Assembly: GCA_041603535.1 (NCBI GenBank)
Contig: JBFIEE010000027.1
Location: forward strand, 1 to 44,666
DNA length: 44,666 nucleotides
Origin: HB2-32-21 sp041603535
GTDB taxonomy: Bacteria; Pseudomonadota; Gammaproteobacteria; Pseudomonadales; Porticoccaceae
Reading direction: 5' to 3'
Below the pieces are notes generated by a model. The model did no database searches. It was not told the DNA's origin and was given only the letters and a program-made list of their open reading frames with translations. Shown piece by piece: positions 9,226 to 17,990 of the stretch. The position numbers were made by a program, and so were the translations under genes. Position 1 is the first letter of the stretch. Every line of letters begins with the position of its first letter.

Positions 9226-9594
9226 CTACGCTTCACTTGCTACCCGGCGCACAGGTTTGCTGCGGCGATTTCGCAACAGTAACCAGAAACACAGATCAAT
9301 GACATAGACCACCACAAAGCAAAATACGATGGGCACCAGCCCACGCGACATCCCCTGTTCCGTCTGTGGATTAATGGCCTCAAAAACGCTAACCGTCCAG
9401 GCTGGCGCCAGATAAATCATGTCGTTAAAGGCGTAGGCCGGCGTTAATAGCACCGCCAGCACCAGCACTCTAAAAAATGCCTTGAGAGGATGCCACCTCA
9501 TAAAGCGAGTTATCCACCACAGGGCGGGGGTAAGCAGTAACACGCCCAGCACATAGGCGACCCCGCCCCAATAATAATTTTCCATGCTATACAC
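9226..9594 (-). CDS. Small hypothetical membrane protein, 3 to 4 TM segments
   Basis: 122 aa; I do not recognise a named family with certainty. Hydrophobic segments lie at about 10–30, 40–58 (LVLAVLLTPAYAF) and 87–107 (IVFCFVVVYVIDLCFWLLL), and the C-terminus is basic (RNRRSKPVRR), likely cytoplasmic. A GTG start at 9594 is chosen because a strong AAGGAGGA lies 7 bases upstream; the ATG at 9585 is 16 bases away and a TTG at 9600 is too close. Single gene, with about 115 bases to the convergent symporter gene and 170 bases to ycgN. Confidence 0.6.
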   Translation of the reverse strand: MYSMENYYWGGVAYVLGVLLLTPALWWITRFMRWHPLKAFFRVLVLAVLLTPAYAFNDMIYLAPAWTVSVFEAINPQTEQGMSRGLVPIVFCFVVVYVIDLCFWLLLRNRRSKPVRRVASEA

Positions 9595-9763
9595 AAGCAA
9601 TCCTCCTTACAATGCACCGTTAAAGGTTACCCCATCTCGGCCAGCCATTTCGACGCCGCGTAGGATGGACGCCGCGCGGCACAAAAGCCGAACCAACAAC
9701 GCAATAGCTGACTCTCAACTCTCGCAACTGGCGCTTTAATCTTCAGTTGCGTTCATAATCAGC

Positions 9764-10210
9764 TCATTCTATCCAGTTGACGATATGTTCTTCGAGACTA
9801 TCGGGATGCACATGCCGTTCTGATATCACGCGACCTCTGACGGATATTCCGGCGTCGTGTACTGACTGGGTGGAACCAGAAATCAGAGGGTGCCAGTCGA
9901 ACAGCGGCTTACCCTCATGGCGCAATCGATAAGCGCAGGTTGTCGGCAACCACCCAATGGTGCTGATATTGTCCTGACTTAGACGCAAACAATCGTGAAC
10001 CTTTTTCAACCTGTTGTCGTAGTCCCTGCACCGACATTGTTCAGTATCGAGCAAATGACAGGCAACGCGGGTAAACAGGACCTCGCCGCTGTCCTCATCC
10101 TCAAGTTTGGCCAGACAACATCTACCACATCCATCGCACAGGGCTTCCCACTCCTTCTGGTCAAGCGCGTCGAGGGGTTTTTGCCAGAAGGGATCCGTTA
10201 CAGCCGCCAT
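9764..10210 (-). CDS. ycgN: YcgN-family cysteine cluster protein (YkgJ/CxxCxxCC type)
   Basis: 148 aa. The motif CDGCGRCCLAK (about 27–37) and later CHLLDTEQCRCRDY form the Cys cluster of the UPF0260/YcgN family, thought to bind zinc or an Fe–S cluster; the precise role is unknown. The start ATG at 10210 overlaps the ycgL stop by one base (TGATG), indicating coupling. Last gene of rnd–ycgL–ycgN, an arrangement common in gammaproteobacteria. Confidence 0.9.
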   Translation of the reverse strand: MAAVTDPFWQKPLDALDQKEWEALCDGCGRCCLAKLEDEDSGEVLFTRVACHLLDTEQCRCRDYDNRLKKVHDCLRLSQDNISTIGWLPTTCAYRLRHEGKPLFDWHPLISGSTQSVHDAGISVRGRVISERHVHPDSLEEHIVNWIE

Positions 10211-10494
10211 CAAAGCTTCTCGTTCTTACTTCTCACCGCCTGCATATCAGCATCACTGCGCTGTGGCGGAAGTTGCAAGTAATAACCCTTGTCCACCAAC
10301 GCATCAAGCACGTCCGCAGCAGTAGCGGCAGCGAGGCGCTGCTCGTGCGACAGCGCCAGCGTCATGGCCAATTCATGCGGCCCAAAATGTTTTAACAGGG
10401 CTTCTGGGACCCGAGTCAACTCTTCATCGCGATTGACAAACAAATAGTAATCATCGCGCGTTAAACTTTTATATACATTACACAAAACCTTCAT
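10210..10494 (-). CDS. ycgL: YcgL domain protein
   Basis: 94 aa, usual size for the YcgL family (MKVLCNVYKSLTRDDYYLFV at the N-terminus; DKGYYLQLPP in the middle). The domain has a small alpha/beta fold of unknown biochemical function. Its ATG overlaps the rnd stop by four bases (ATGA), with GGAGG upstream inside the end of rnd. It overlaps ycgN by one base at the other end, so all three genes are translationally coupled. Confidence 0.9.
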   Translation of the reverse strand: MKVLCNVYKSLTRDDYYLFVNRDEELTRVPEALLKHFGPHELAMTLALSHEQRLAAATAADVLDALVDKGYYLQLPPQRSDADMQAVRSKNEKL

Positions 10495-11654
10495 CCCCGC
10501 TGAGCCTCCAGGTGACTGACGTGGGCCAGTAAATCGTCGCCGATAATATGCTTACGCCAGCCCTGGGCCAGCGCTGGGGGCAATCTCGCCGTCCCATCGG
10601 CCACAGCGCGTAGCAGATGTTCCAGGTCGACGCGGCGAGCCAATATTTCCGGAGCAAGGCCCAGCGCATCGGCTTTTTCCTGCACCACTTTCCGACAGGC
10701 CTTTAGGATGCCCCCATACTCCCTGGGCACCGGCTTTGGCAGCACATCCGGGAATGCCGCCGGATCCGCGCTCAATGCCGTCTGGGTCAGTGCAATCAGT
10801 TTATCGCCATAAACCCTGACAGAGCGCGGATGCAAATCCTTGTTGGCCACTAATAATGCCCGCTGTCTGGGTTTTAGTATCGCTATCTGTAACAAATCCT
10901 TGTCCGCAACTATCCGACTACGGGGCCGATCAAGTTTCCGGGCTTCTCCTTCGCGCCAGGTGACCAGGGTTTTCAAGATAGCCAAACCCTGCCTATCGAG
11001 TTTCCATGCGCCCTTAACCCGCAAAAAATACTCATCTCCGGGGGCTTCCGCCGCGGCTGCCTGTTGCACAGCCTGCATGTCCTCACTCAGCCAGTCGAGC
11101 CGTCCCAGCAAATCTAAACGCGCGGCTAGTTTTTCGTACACCATCAGCAGGTGCTCTACGTCTTCCGCCGCGTAAATCAACTGTGCCGCTGACAGGGGCC
11201 GGCGCAGCCAGTCTGAGCGCGTTTCGTGCTTATCCAGCGTTACGCCCGTCAGTTCTTTCACCAGCGCCAGATAGCTCAATGAAAAGCCGAGTCCGACGAA
11301 AGCTGCGGCGACCTGCGTGTCAAATATTGGTGTTGGCACAACACCGAGCGTGTGCCGCAGCACCTCCATATCTTCCGAGCAGGAATGAATCACCTTGACG
11401 ACACCTTGATCGAGCAGCAGCTCAACCAATGGCGCTAACTCCTCTGTCGACATGGTCAAAGGATCTATCAACCAGGTGGAAAAACCATCAGATAACTGCA
11501 CCAGACCAAGCAGCGGGTAAAAAGTGTCCGTACGAATAAATTCAGTATCGAGGCCCACGGCGCTCACTGCTCGTAGTTGCCTGACCGCCTCCTGCAGAGC
11601 GCTGGCATTATCGATTAACTGCGGTGGTTCAGCGGTTGTCGTTGACATGGTCAT
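10491..11654 (-). CDS. rnd: Ribonuclease D
   Basis: 387 aa. DEDD exonuclease residues are visible: D36 and E38 in GLDTEF, D95 in HSCSEDMEVL, and Y161/D165 in YAAEDVEHLL, followed by one or two HRDC-like helical domains to the C-terminus. RNase D trims the 3' ends of tRNA precursors and other structured RNAs. Start at 11654; a second ATG two codons in (11648) is equally possible. It starts 13 bases after the recR stop and runs into ycgL with a 4-base overlap. Confidence 0.93.
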   Translation of the reverse strand: MTMSTTTAEPPQLIDNASALQEAVRQLRAVSAVGLDTEFIRTDTFYPLLGLVQLSDGFSTWLIDPLTMSTEELAPLVELLLDQGVVKVIHSCSEDMEVLRHTLGVVPTPIFDTQVAAAFVGLGFSLSYLALVKELTGVTLDKHETRSDWLRRPLSAAQLIYAAEDVEHLLMVYEKLAARLDLLGRLDWLSEDMQAVQQAAAAEAPGDEYFLRVKGAWKLDRQGLAILKTLVTWREGEARKLDRPRSRIVADKDLLQIAILKPRQRALLVANKDLHPRSVRVYGDKLIALTQTALSADPAAFPDVLPKPVPREYGGILKACRKVVQEKADALGLAPEILARRVDLEHLLRAVADGTARLPPALAQGWRKHIIGDDLLAHVSHLEAQRG

Positions 11655-11667
11655 TGCCGTATTTGGA

Positions 11668-12261
11668 TCAAAACTGCTTACGGCTGTTAAAGGCGTGACT
11701 CAACGTTCCGCCATCAACATATTCAAGCTCGCCACCGAGCGGCACGCCATGAGCAATACGCGTCACGCTCACCCCAGCAGCAGTGGCTTTTTCACCGATA
11801 AAATGCGCTGTTGCTTCACCCTCAACGGTCAGATTAGTGGCCAGAATCAACTCTACTATGTCTTCGTCTTCCAGGCGCTGCATCAAATGATCAACGCCAA
11901 TCGCGTCAGGACCAATACCGTCTATGGGAGACAGATGCCCCAGTAACACAAAGTAACGCCCGCGATAGCTACCAGATTGCTCGATCGCGAACAGGTCTGC
12001 TGGCGTCTCCAGCACACACAGCAGTTGTTGATTCCGCGCTGGATTCGCACAAATAGCACATTCATCCTGCTCGGTTAGCGTCCGGCAGCGACGGCAGCGT
12101 CCCACCTTGCTGGCCGCCTCAGCCACTGCAGCCGACAAACGCTCTGCCCCAGCCCGATCCCGCTCGAGCAAATGCAGTGCCATGCGCTGGGCCGACTTTG
12201 GGCCAACACCGGGCAAGCAACGCAGCGCGTCTATCAGTTCATCAATCAACGGGCCGTACAT
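11668..12261 (-). CDS. recR: Recombination mediator RecR
   Basis: 197 aa, standard length. N-terminal helix-hairpin-helix (LRCLPGVGPKSAQRMA), a C4 zinc finger (CRRCRTLTEQDECAIC), then a Toprim domain (VLETPADLFAIEQSGSYRG) and the Walker-like C-terminus. With RecF/RecO it loads RecA at single-stranded gaps. The ATG at 12261 is preferred over a GTG at 12267, since GAGGT lies 7 bases upstream and MYGPLIDELI is close to the usual RecR N-terminus. It lies 140 bases after ybaB in the conserved dnaX–ybaB–recR order. Confidence 0.95.
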   Translation of the reverse strand: MYGPLIDELIDALRCLPGVGPKSAQRMALHLLERDRAGAERLSAAVAEAASKVGRCRRCRTLTEQDECAICANPARNQQLLCVLETPADLFAIEQSGSYRGRYFVLLGHLSPIDGIGPDAIGVDHLMQRLEDEDIVELILATNLTVEGEATAHFIGEKATAAGVSVTRIAHGVPLGGELEYVDGGTLSHAFNSRKQF

Positions 12262-12401
12262 GCACACTACCTCGAAAGTATGCTGAAGATCGTGATCTCT
12301 CTAATCGCAATTTTCGGCACAGTAATTTTTTGAGCAACAATACTCCAGCCTGGCAGCGTCTGGATTAGCAACCGTATTAACGATCGCCAGGTCAACTTTA
12401 C

Positions 12402-12722
12402 CTAGAACGGTAGTTTAAATCCGGGCGGCAACTGCATGCCGGCCATCAAGTCACCCATAATCGATCCGGTTTCCTGTTCAACCTTACGAACCGCATCGTT
12501 AACTGCCGCTGCCAGCAGATCTTCCAGAACTTCCTTGTCCTCTCTGAGTAAGCTGGGATCAACGCTTACTTTACGAACGTCGTGACGACCGGTCATAACA
12601 ACTTTCACCAACCCGGCACCCGACTCACCGACCACCTCGGCGGATGCTGCCTGTTCCTGCAACTTTTGCATTTTTTCCTGCATCTGTTGCGCCTGTTTCA
12701 TCATGTCATTCAAACCTTTCAT
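12402..12722 (-). CDS. ybaB: YbaB/EbfC nucleoid-associated protein
   Basis: 106 aa. N-terminal coiled coil rich in Met/Gln (MMKQAQQMQEKMQKLQ), central GLVKVVMTGRHDVRKV strand region and C-terminal helix, as in EbfC. It is a dimeric DNA-binding protein. The ATG at 12722 is preferred to a start at 12740, since AGAGGT lies just upstream and MKGLNDMMKQ matches the family N-terminus. It starts 10 bases after the dnaX stop. Confidence 0.93.
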   Translation of the reverse strand: MKGLNDMMKQAQQMQEKMQKLQEQAASAEVVGESGAGLVKVVMTGRHDVRKVSVDPSLLREDKEVLEDLLAAAVNDAVRKVEQETGSIMGDLMAGMQLPPGFKLPF

Positions 12723-12732
12723 GACTACCTCT

Positions 12733-14829
12733 CTAATCAATAGGTGTTACGGTTTGTTCCAGTAATGTGCCACCGAAACGCTGCTCTAGCTCTTTCACCA
12801 GAGGATCCTCTCGCAATGCCTGTACTGCCGCGGCCTGTCGTTCGGCCAATTTACGCAAACGATAAAGACTGGGGGTTTCCTCAACCACGGGTGCAATCTC
12901 TATGGCAACAGAAACCGCAGTGCAAAGATAATCGCTGAGCGCCTGGGCGATGCGCTGCGGATGGCTCTCGTCGTACAAAGCACTATGACTTTCGTCCAAC
13001 CGAAACTGGACTTGCTCTCCCTTTCGCTCGACCAACAACAGGTTTGAGGCAATATTCAACAGTCTGCCATCAATGGCCAGCTGATGGCAGATTTGCAACC
13101 AGCTTTGATTAGTTAAGGCTGACAGCCCCTTACCAGCAACAGCGTTGGCAATCCCTGGCGTGGCAACTTCAGAATCTACCGCAGGGTCTACCTCAGCTGC
13201 CCCGCCTTCGGCGTGCCGGCATGCCGTACCGGCGGAATTACCGTCGACATCACCAACGCTGCCAATAGCACCGTCAAACGCGTCTTCAGGTTTGCCACCC
13301 AATACCGCCACATTGATCGACCGGGGCATCTCCCGCGGCGCATCGACATCTCGCTGTGCAGCTTTGTCTTTCCTTATCTCGCTGATTAATAAGCTCAGCG
13401 CGGCAAAGTCGCCAGCGTTGTCTGCTGCATCAATTTCTGCATCAACGTCCGTTTCAACAGAATCGTCGGTCCGCTGTGCTGCGCTGAACTCGTCCCCGGC
13501 GGTAAGACTGGCCGCCACCGGATCCTCACCGCTTGCGTGTTCGGCGAGAGCACCAGCCACAGCAGCAGGTTGCCGAACAGAGGTCGCCGCCTGCTCAGCC
13601 CGCGACCCGGGTTCAGACTTTTTTACGGCCTCTATGCCCCCTTTTTCGAGCACAGTCGCCGGCGCACCTGCCGGCGTGGATCCAGGATTCGGTTGCCCAT
13701 CCTGTACCGCAATAACAGCGTCGGGTGGGTCGATACGTTCGTCCAGCACTGGCTGAAACGCCAACTGGCGTAACAACACCATTTCCAGGCCACTCCGCGG
13801 ATCTGCCGCCAATGATAGATCTCGCCGCCCTAATAGACACACCTGGTAGAACAGCTGAACATCTTCTCGACTCAATTTGCCAGCCAGTTCCACGATGGCT
13901 TCCAGGTCACCCAGGCTGTTGTCCAGAGCGCCGGGGACGGCCTGGATCACAGCCACACGGTGCCAGATAGACAGCATTTCGGCCAACGCACCGCCATAAT
14001 CTGGCGAATGCTCAGCCAGCGCTTCCACCAGCTGCAAGGCTTTTGCGGGATCACGTTCGGCCAGTGCGCGGCACATATCGAGCACCGTAGACCGATCAAT
14101 CGTGCCCAGCATGACACTCAGTTCAGCTTCCGTAAGCTTGCCGTTACCGTGGGCAATGCCTTGATCGGTAAGGCTGAGTGCATCGCGCATGCTGCCGTCC
14201 GCAGCTCGCGCCAGCGCCCACATTGCCGCCTCCTCGACGGGTACGTTTTCGCTGGCCAGAACCATGCGCAAATATTCAACAATACTCTCGGGACTGAGGT
14301 TCTTCAGATTGAATTGCAAACAACGTGACAGAATGGTGACCGGGAGTTTCTGTGGGTCGGTGGTGGCAAGCAGAAACTTTACATGCGGCGGCGGTTCTTC
14401 GAGGGTTTTCAGGAGTGCGTTAAAGCTGTGGCCAGACAGCATATGCACTTCGTCGATCAAATAGACTTTATAGCGGCCGCGGCTCGGCAGGTATTGCACA
14501 TTATCGAGCAGCTCGCGAGTGTCCTCCACCTTGGTGCGTGAAGCGGCATCCACTTCGATGAGGTCAATAAAACGTCCTTCGGCAATTTCTGTGCAGGCGC
14601 TGCATTCGCCGCAGGCTTTAGAGCTAACGCCCTTTTCACAGTTCAAACATCTGGCGAGAATACGCGCTAACGTGGTCTTTCCCACGCCTCGGGTGCCGGT
14701 AAAAAGGTAGGCGTGATGCAGTCGATCGTGGTCAAGGGCGTTAATCAGGGCGCGCAGTACATGCTCCTGGCCCGCCATTTCTTCAAATGAGCGGGGACGC
14801 CATTTGCGGGCTAGCACCTGATAACTCAT
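12733..14829 (-). CDS. dnaX: DNA polymerase III subunits tau and gamma
   Basis: 698 aa full-length tau. Walker A GTRGVGKT (45–52), zinc cysteines C61, C64/C73, C76, C79, DEVHML Walker B and SRC sensor; domains I–III occupy roughly residues 1–360, a Pro/Ala/acidic linker about 365–580, and the C-terminal tau part that binds DnaE/DnaB follows. It is the clamp-loader motor and organises the replisome. Codons 402–404 (GTA AAA AAG) contain a slippery heptamer; a -1 shift gives one extra residue and a TGA, so a gamma form of about 405 aa is predicted (see separate entry). The linker is unusually long and acidic compared with E. coli (643 aa). A TATAAT element 41 to 46 bases upstream may serve as its promoter. 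Confidence 0.96.
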   Translation of the reverse strand: MSYQVLARKWRPRSFEEMAGQEHVLRALINALDHDRLHHAYLFTGTRGVGKTTLARILARCLNCEKGVSSKACGECSACTEIAEGRFIDLIEVDAASRTKVEDTRELLDNVQYLPSRGRYKVYLIDEVHMLSGHSFNALLKTLEEPPPHVKFLLATTDPQKLPVTILSRCLQFNLKNLSPESIVEYLRMVLASENVPVEEAAMWALARAADGSMRDALSLTDQGIAHGNGKLTEAELSVMLGTIDRSTVLDMCRALAERDPAKALQLVEALAEHSPDYGGALAEMLSIWHRVAVIQAVPGALDNSLGDLEAIVELAGKLSREDVQLFYQVCLLGRRDLSLAADPRSGLEMVLLRQLAFQPVLDERIDPPDAVIAVQDGQPNPGSTPAGAPATVLEKGGIEAVKKSEPGSRAEQAATSVRQPAAVAGALAEHASGEDPVAASLTAGDEFSAAQRTDDSVETDVDAEIDAADNAGDFAALSLLISEIRKDKAAQRDVDAPREMPRSINVAVLGGKPEDAFDGAIGSVGDVDGNSAGTACRHAEGGAAEVDPAVDSEVATPGIANAVAGKGLSALTNQSWLQICHQLAIDGRLLNIASNLLLVERKGEQVQFRLDESHSALYDESHPQRIAQALSDYLCTAVSVAIEIAPVVEETPSLYRLRKLAERQAAAVQALREDPLVKELEQRFGGTLLEQTVTPID
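13613..13624 (-). promoter_or_regulatory. Programmed -1 ribosomal frameshift site of dnaX
   Basis: On the minus strand the in-frame codons GTA AAA AAG contain the heptamer A AAA AAG (13618–13624), identical to the E. coli dnaX slip site. After a -1 shift the next codons are GTC then TGA (13613–13615), giving a truncated gamma subunit. A possible SD-like AGGGGG lies about 12 bases upstream, and GGGTCGC…GCGACCT can form a 7-bp stem starting about 8 bases downstream. All elements of the known E. coli signal are therefore present. Use of the site is inferred. Confidence 0.85.
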
Positions 14830-14869
14830 TGAATCATTGGCCTCGGGCAGGACTGCAACAGAACGGGGG

Positions 14870-14875
14870 ATTATA
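14870..14875 (-). promoter_or_regulatory. Candidate -10 element of dnaX
   Basis: TATAAT on the minus strand, about 40 bases before the dnaX ATG. No convincing -35 hexamer is seen at 16–18 bases, so this rests on the -10 match and position alone. Confidence 0.35.
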
Positions 14876-14916
14876 CGGGCCGAGCAGGATAACCGATACC
14901 CTGGCGCTGGTCAGAA

Positions 14917-14970
14917 CGTTGTCATCAGGGGATAACGACATAAAACGGCATCGCTATAGCGATGACAACG
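14917..14970. repeat. Long inverted repeat with nested palindrome upstream of dnaX
   Basis: Arms CGTTGTCATC (14917–14926) and GATGACAACG (14961–14970) are perfect 10-bp inverted copies 34 bases apart. Overlapping the right arm is the perfect 16-bp palindrome CATCGCTATAGCGATG (14949–14964). The two alternative pairings are mutually exclusive, which would suit a regulatory switch or an operator, but no regulator is known for it here. Confidence 0.6.
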
Positions 14971-15007
14971 GTACAGGTAGTGACGATAGAATATAAGTAG
15001 AGACTAT

Positions 15008-15053
15008 ACAAACACAGGTAGTGACTATGAACAAACACAGCGAGTGACTATGA
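15008..15053. repeat. Tandem 23-bp direct repeat between ffs and dnaX
   Basis: Units 15008–15030 and 15031–15053 differ at two positions; each ends in GAGTGACTATGA or GTAGTGACTATGA. A third, partial and more diverged copy (ACAGGTAGTGACGATAGA) lies at about 14973–14990. They lie just past the 3' end of ffs in its transcription direction. Confidence 0.7.
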
Positions 15054-15079
15054 AAACCCCGGTGAACGTCGCAGGCTAA

Positions 15080-15194
<115 letters not shown>

Positions 15195-15207
15195 ATAGCG
15201 GGGCGGA

Positions 15208-15236
15208 ATTATGGTGACTTCGCCTCGCGAATGCAA
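15208..15236 (-). promoter_or_regulatory. Candidate promoter of ffs
   Basis: On the minus strand TTGCAT (15231–15236), a 17-base spacer and CATAAT (15208–15213), ending 13 bases before the RNA 5' end as drawn. Spacing is ideal and the -10 is close to consensus; the -35 is weak. A short leader would need trimming. Confidence 0.4.
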
Positions 15237-15419
15237 CCGGGGTTACCCGGCTGCAAGCCTTTCGCAGAATTGCTGCGTGGGTTAGTATCGCCGCTTGGCA
15301 AAATCAGCCAGAACCGGCGACATCTATGGATAAACTGTGTCCCAATTAACGTCAGCGATAACTCTATTTCATCCGTCGCAGAGGCCGACGGCTCATCTTG
15401 TGAGGCCGCGTCTGCGAAT

Positions 15420-17048
15420 ATGCGAATAATTGCCACTTTATTAGTCAGTTGTCTGATGCTTACCGCCTGTGGCAACGGCGAAAGCAATGTTGCCAGCGGC
15501 AATCGACAGCAAATTCTGCACTGGGGCAACGGCACAGAACCCCAGGAACTTGACCCCCATATTGTCACCGGGGTACCCGAACACCATATCATTGTCGCGC
15601 TGCTCGAGGGCCTGGTGCTGAAAGACCCCGCCACACTGGAACCGATGCCCGGTGTCGCAGAGCGCTGGCAAATCAGTGATGACGGCAAGGTTTATACCTT
15701 TCATCTGCGCGCCAATGCGCGTTGGTCTAATGGCGACCCCGTCACCGCCGACGATTTTGTCTGGTCCTGGTGGCGCGCGCTGCAACCAGCCCTGGGCAAT
15801 CAGTATGCCTATATGTACTTCACCATCAACAATGCTGAAGCTTATGCTCGCGGGGAAATCAAGGATTTTAACCAGGTTGGCGTCAAAGCCCTGGACAGAC
15901 TCACTCTGCAGGTCACGCTGAATAACCCCACACCCTACTTTCTGCAGTTACTCGACCACTACAGCATGTTCCCGGTACACCGCCCTACCCTCGAGAAATT
16001 CGGTGAACCGGCAGAGCGCGGTACCCGCTGGACGCGAGCGGGCAACTACGTGGGTAACGGCGCTTTCATATTAAAAACATGGGATCTCAATAAAGTCGTC
16101 GCCGTTGAGAAAAGCCCCACCTACTGGGATCACGATAACGTCAAACTCAATGGCATACGCTTTTATCCAACGGAGAACGTCTCGACAGAAGAACGCATGT
16201 TTCGCGCGGGCCAACTACACGTCACCGGCTCCCTGCCCCCAGATAAAATAGCAGTCTATAAAAAGGATCGACCAGAGGCTTTACGCATCGCACCGTACCT
16301 CGGCACATATTTTTATCGATTTAACACCAGCACGCCGCAACTGGCTGATCCTCGCGTGCGCCGGGCGCTGGCCATGAGTATTGACCGGCAACAGATTGTC
16401 GAACGGGTCACCATGGGCGGGCAACTGCCTGCTGACACATTCACGCCGCCGAGCACACTCGGTTACACGGCCGACAGCGGCTTTGCCTTCGATCCCGCTG
16501 GCGCCCGCGCCTTACTGGCTGAAGCGGGTTACCCCAACGGCGAAAATTTCCCGCACACCGAGTTGCTCTACAACACCAGTGAAGGTCACCGTAAACTGGC
16601 TGTCGCCATCCAGCAAATGTGGAAGAAACATTTAAATGTCAATATCGTCCTCAATAATCAGGACTGGAAGGTTTATCTCGACAATGTTGAAAACGGCCAC
16701 TATCAAATTGCCCGCGCAGGCTGGATCGGTGACTATGTCGACCCCAACACCTTTCTGGACATGTGGGTCAGCAATGGCGGCAACAACCTGACAGGCTGGT
16801 CAAACCCCGATTACGACGATCTGGTGCTCAACCAGTCGCCTGGCGCGGCCACCCGTGAAACGCGTTATCTGGCCTTTAAAAAGGCGGAAGCCATTCTATT
16901 GGCCAATATGCCGATACTACCGGTCTATTTTTATACCAGTAACAAGCTGGTGGACCCTAGCGTTAAGGGCATGTCGCCAAACCTGCTCGACTACGCGGTC
17001 TACAAACAGATCTATCTCGACGCAGCCGCACCGTCAACTACTGAGTAA
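15420..17048 (+). CDS. Oligopeptide ABC transporter, substrate-binding lipoprotein (OppA-like)
   Basis: 542 aa, the length of E. coli OppA (543). The N-terminus MRIIATLLVSCLMLTAC is a lipoprotein signal with lipobox LTAC (C17). The body is an SBP_bac_5 fold: EPQELDPHIVTG, VAERWQISDDGKVYTFHLR, WSNGDPVTADDFVWSW and YFYRFNTSTPQLADPRVRRALAMSIDR are family blocks. It is tethered to the inner membrane in the periplasm and delivers peptides to the permeases encoded next. The ATG at 15420 is chosen for the lipobox; the frame is open back to 15081 but that part crosses ffs. No good ribosome site is seen at 15420. First gene of the opp operon, 3 bases before the permease gene. Confidence 0.92.
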   Translation: MRIIATLLVSCLMLTACGNGESNVASGNRQQILHWGNGTEPQELDPHIVTGVPEHHIIVALLEGLVLKDPATLEPMPGVAERWQISDDGKVYTFHLRANARWSNGDPVTADDFVWSWWRALQPALGNQYAYMYFTINNAEAYARGEIKDFNQVGVKALDRLTLQVTLNNPTPYFLQLLDHYSMFPVHRPTLEKFGEPAERGTRWTRAGNYVGNGAFILKTWDLNKVVAVEKSPTYWDHDNVKLNGIRFYPTENVSTEERMFRAGQLHVTGSLPPDKIAVYKKDRPEALRIAPYLGTYFYRFNTSTPQLADPRVRRALAMSIDRQQIVERVTMGGQLPADTFTPPSTLGYTADSGFAFDPAGARALLAEAGYPNGENFPHTELLYNTSEGHRKLAVAIQQMWKKHLNVNIVLNNQDWKVYLDNVENGHYQIARAGWIGDYVDPNTFLDMWVSNGGNNLTGWSNPDYDDLVLNQSPGAATRETRYLAFKKAEAILLANMPILPVYFYTSNKLVDPSVKGMSPNLLDYAVYKQIYLDAAAPSTTE

Positions 17049-17051
17049 AAT

Positions 17052-17990
17052 ATGGGTCGTTTTATTTTTCACCGAGTGTTGCAGGCTATCCCGGTATTAC
17101 TGATCGTTATCACCGCAACTTTCTTTCTGGTGCGCGCGGCGCCCGGCGGCCCCTTCAGCGCCGATAAAACCGTGCCGCCCGAGGTGCTCAAGGCCCTGGA
17201 AGCACGCTACCAGCTCGACCAACCGGCATTCACTCAATACACCTCTTATTTGGCTGATCTCGCGCACGGTGATTTTGGTCCTTCTTTCAGATTCCCTGGC
17301 CGCTCGGTCAATGAAATGATTTACGCCGGGCTACCCGCCACCGCCGAGCTGGGTCTTTACGCCCTGCTGATCAGTATGCTTATCGGTACCGCGGCTGGTG
17401 TCATTGCGGCGCTACGGCCCAATACAGCCCAGGACTACATTCCAATGTCCGCCGCCATGATCGGCATCTGTATGCCGTCCTTTTTACTCGGTCCGGTGCT
17501 AATGCTGATATTCGGCATCTGGCTGGAGTGGGTGCCGGTGTCAGGCTGGGGCAATATACCCGGTGACAAGCTCCTGCCCGCCCTGACCCTGGCCTCGGGC
17601 TACACAGCCTATGTGGCGCGGCTTTCGCGGGGCGGCATGCTCGAGGTGTTGTCCCAGGACTATATTCGTACTGCCCGCGCCAAAGGCCTACCCGAATGGG
17701 TAGTGGTTATCAAGCACGGTCTGCGTGGCGGCCTCATCCCCGTCGTCGCCTTTGCTGGCCCCGCCTTTGCCGGGCTATTGAGCGGCTCCTTTGTGGTGGA
17801 AACCATTTTCCAGATCCCTGGTCTGGGACGTTTTTATGTGCAGGCCGCGTTCAATCGCGATTACACCATGATCATGGGTACCACCGTATTTTTTGCGACG
17901 TTGATCATTACTTTTAATCTTTTGTCCGACATCATCGCCGTGTGGCTAAACCCAAAACTCCGCCAGCAATACCAGGGTAGCACCACATGA
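17052..17990 (+). CDS. Oligopeptide ABC transporter permease (OppB-like)
   Basis: 312 aa, six expected membrane segments. N-terminal MGRFIFHRVLQAIPVLLIVITATFFLV-type helix with the RAAPGGPF motif characteristic of OppB/DppB, and the EAA loop DYIRTARAKGLPEWVVVIKHGLR that contacts the ATPase. It starts 3 bases after the binding protein gene and overlaps oppC by 4 bases (ATGA). Confidence 0.93.
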   Translation: MGRFIFHRVLQAIPVLLIVITATFFLVRAAPGGPFSADKTVPPEVLKALEARYQLDQPAFTQYTSYLADLAHGDFGPSFRFPGRSVNEMIYAGLPATAELGLYALLISMLIGTAAGVIAALRPNTAQDYIPMSAAMIGICMPSFLLGPVLMLIFGIWLEWVPVSGWGNIPGDKLLPALTLASGYTAYVARLSRGGMLEVLSQDYIRTARAKGLPEWVVVIKHGLRGGLIPVVAFAGPAFAGLLSGSFVVETIFQIPGLGRFYVQAAFNRDYTMIMGTTVFFATLIITFNLLSDIIAVWLNPKLRQQYQGSTT

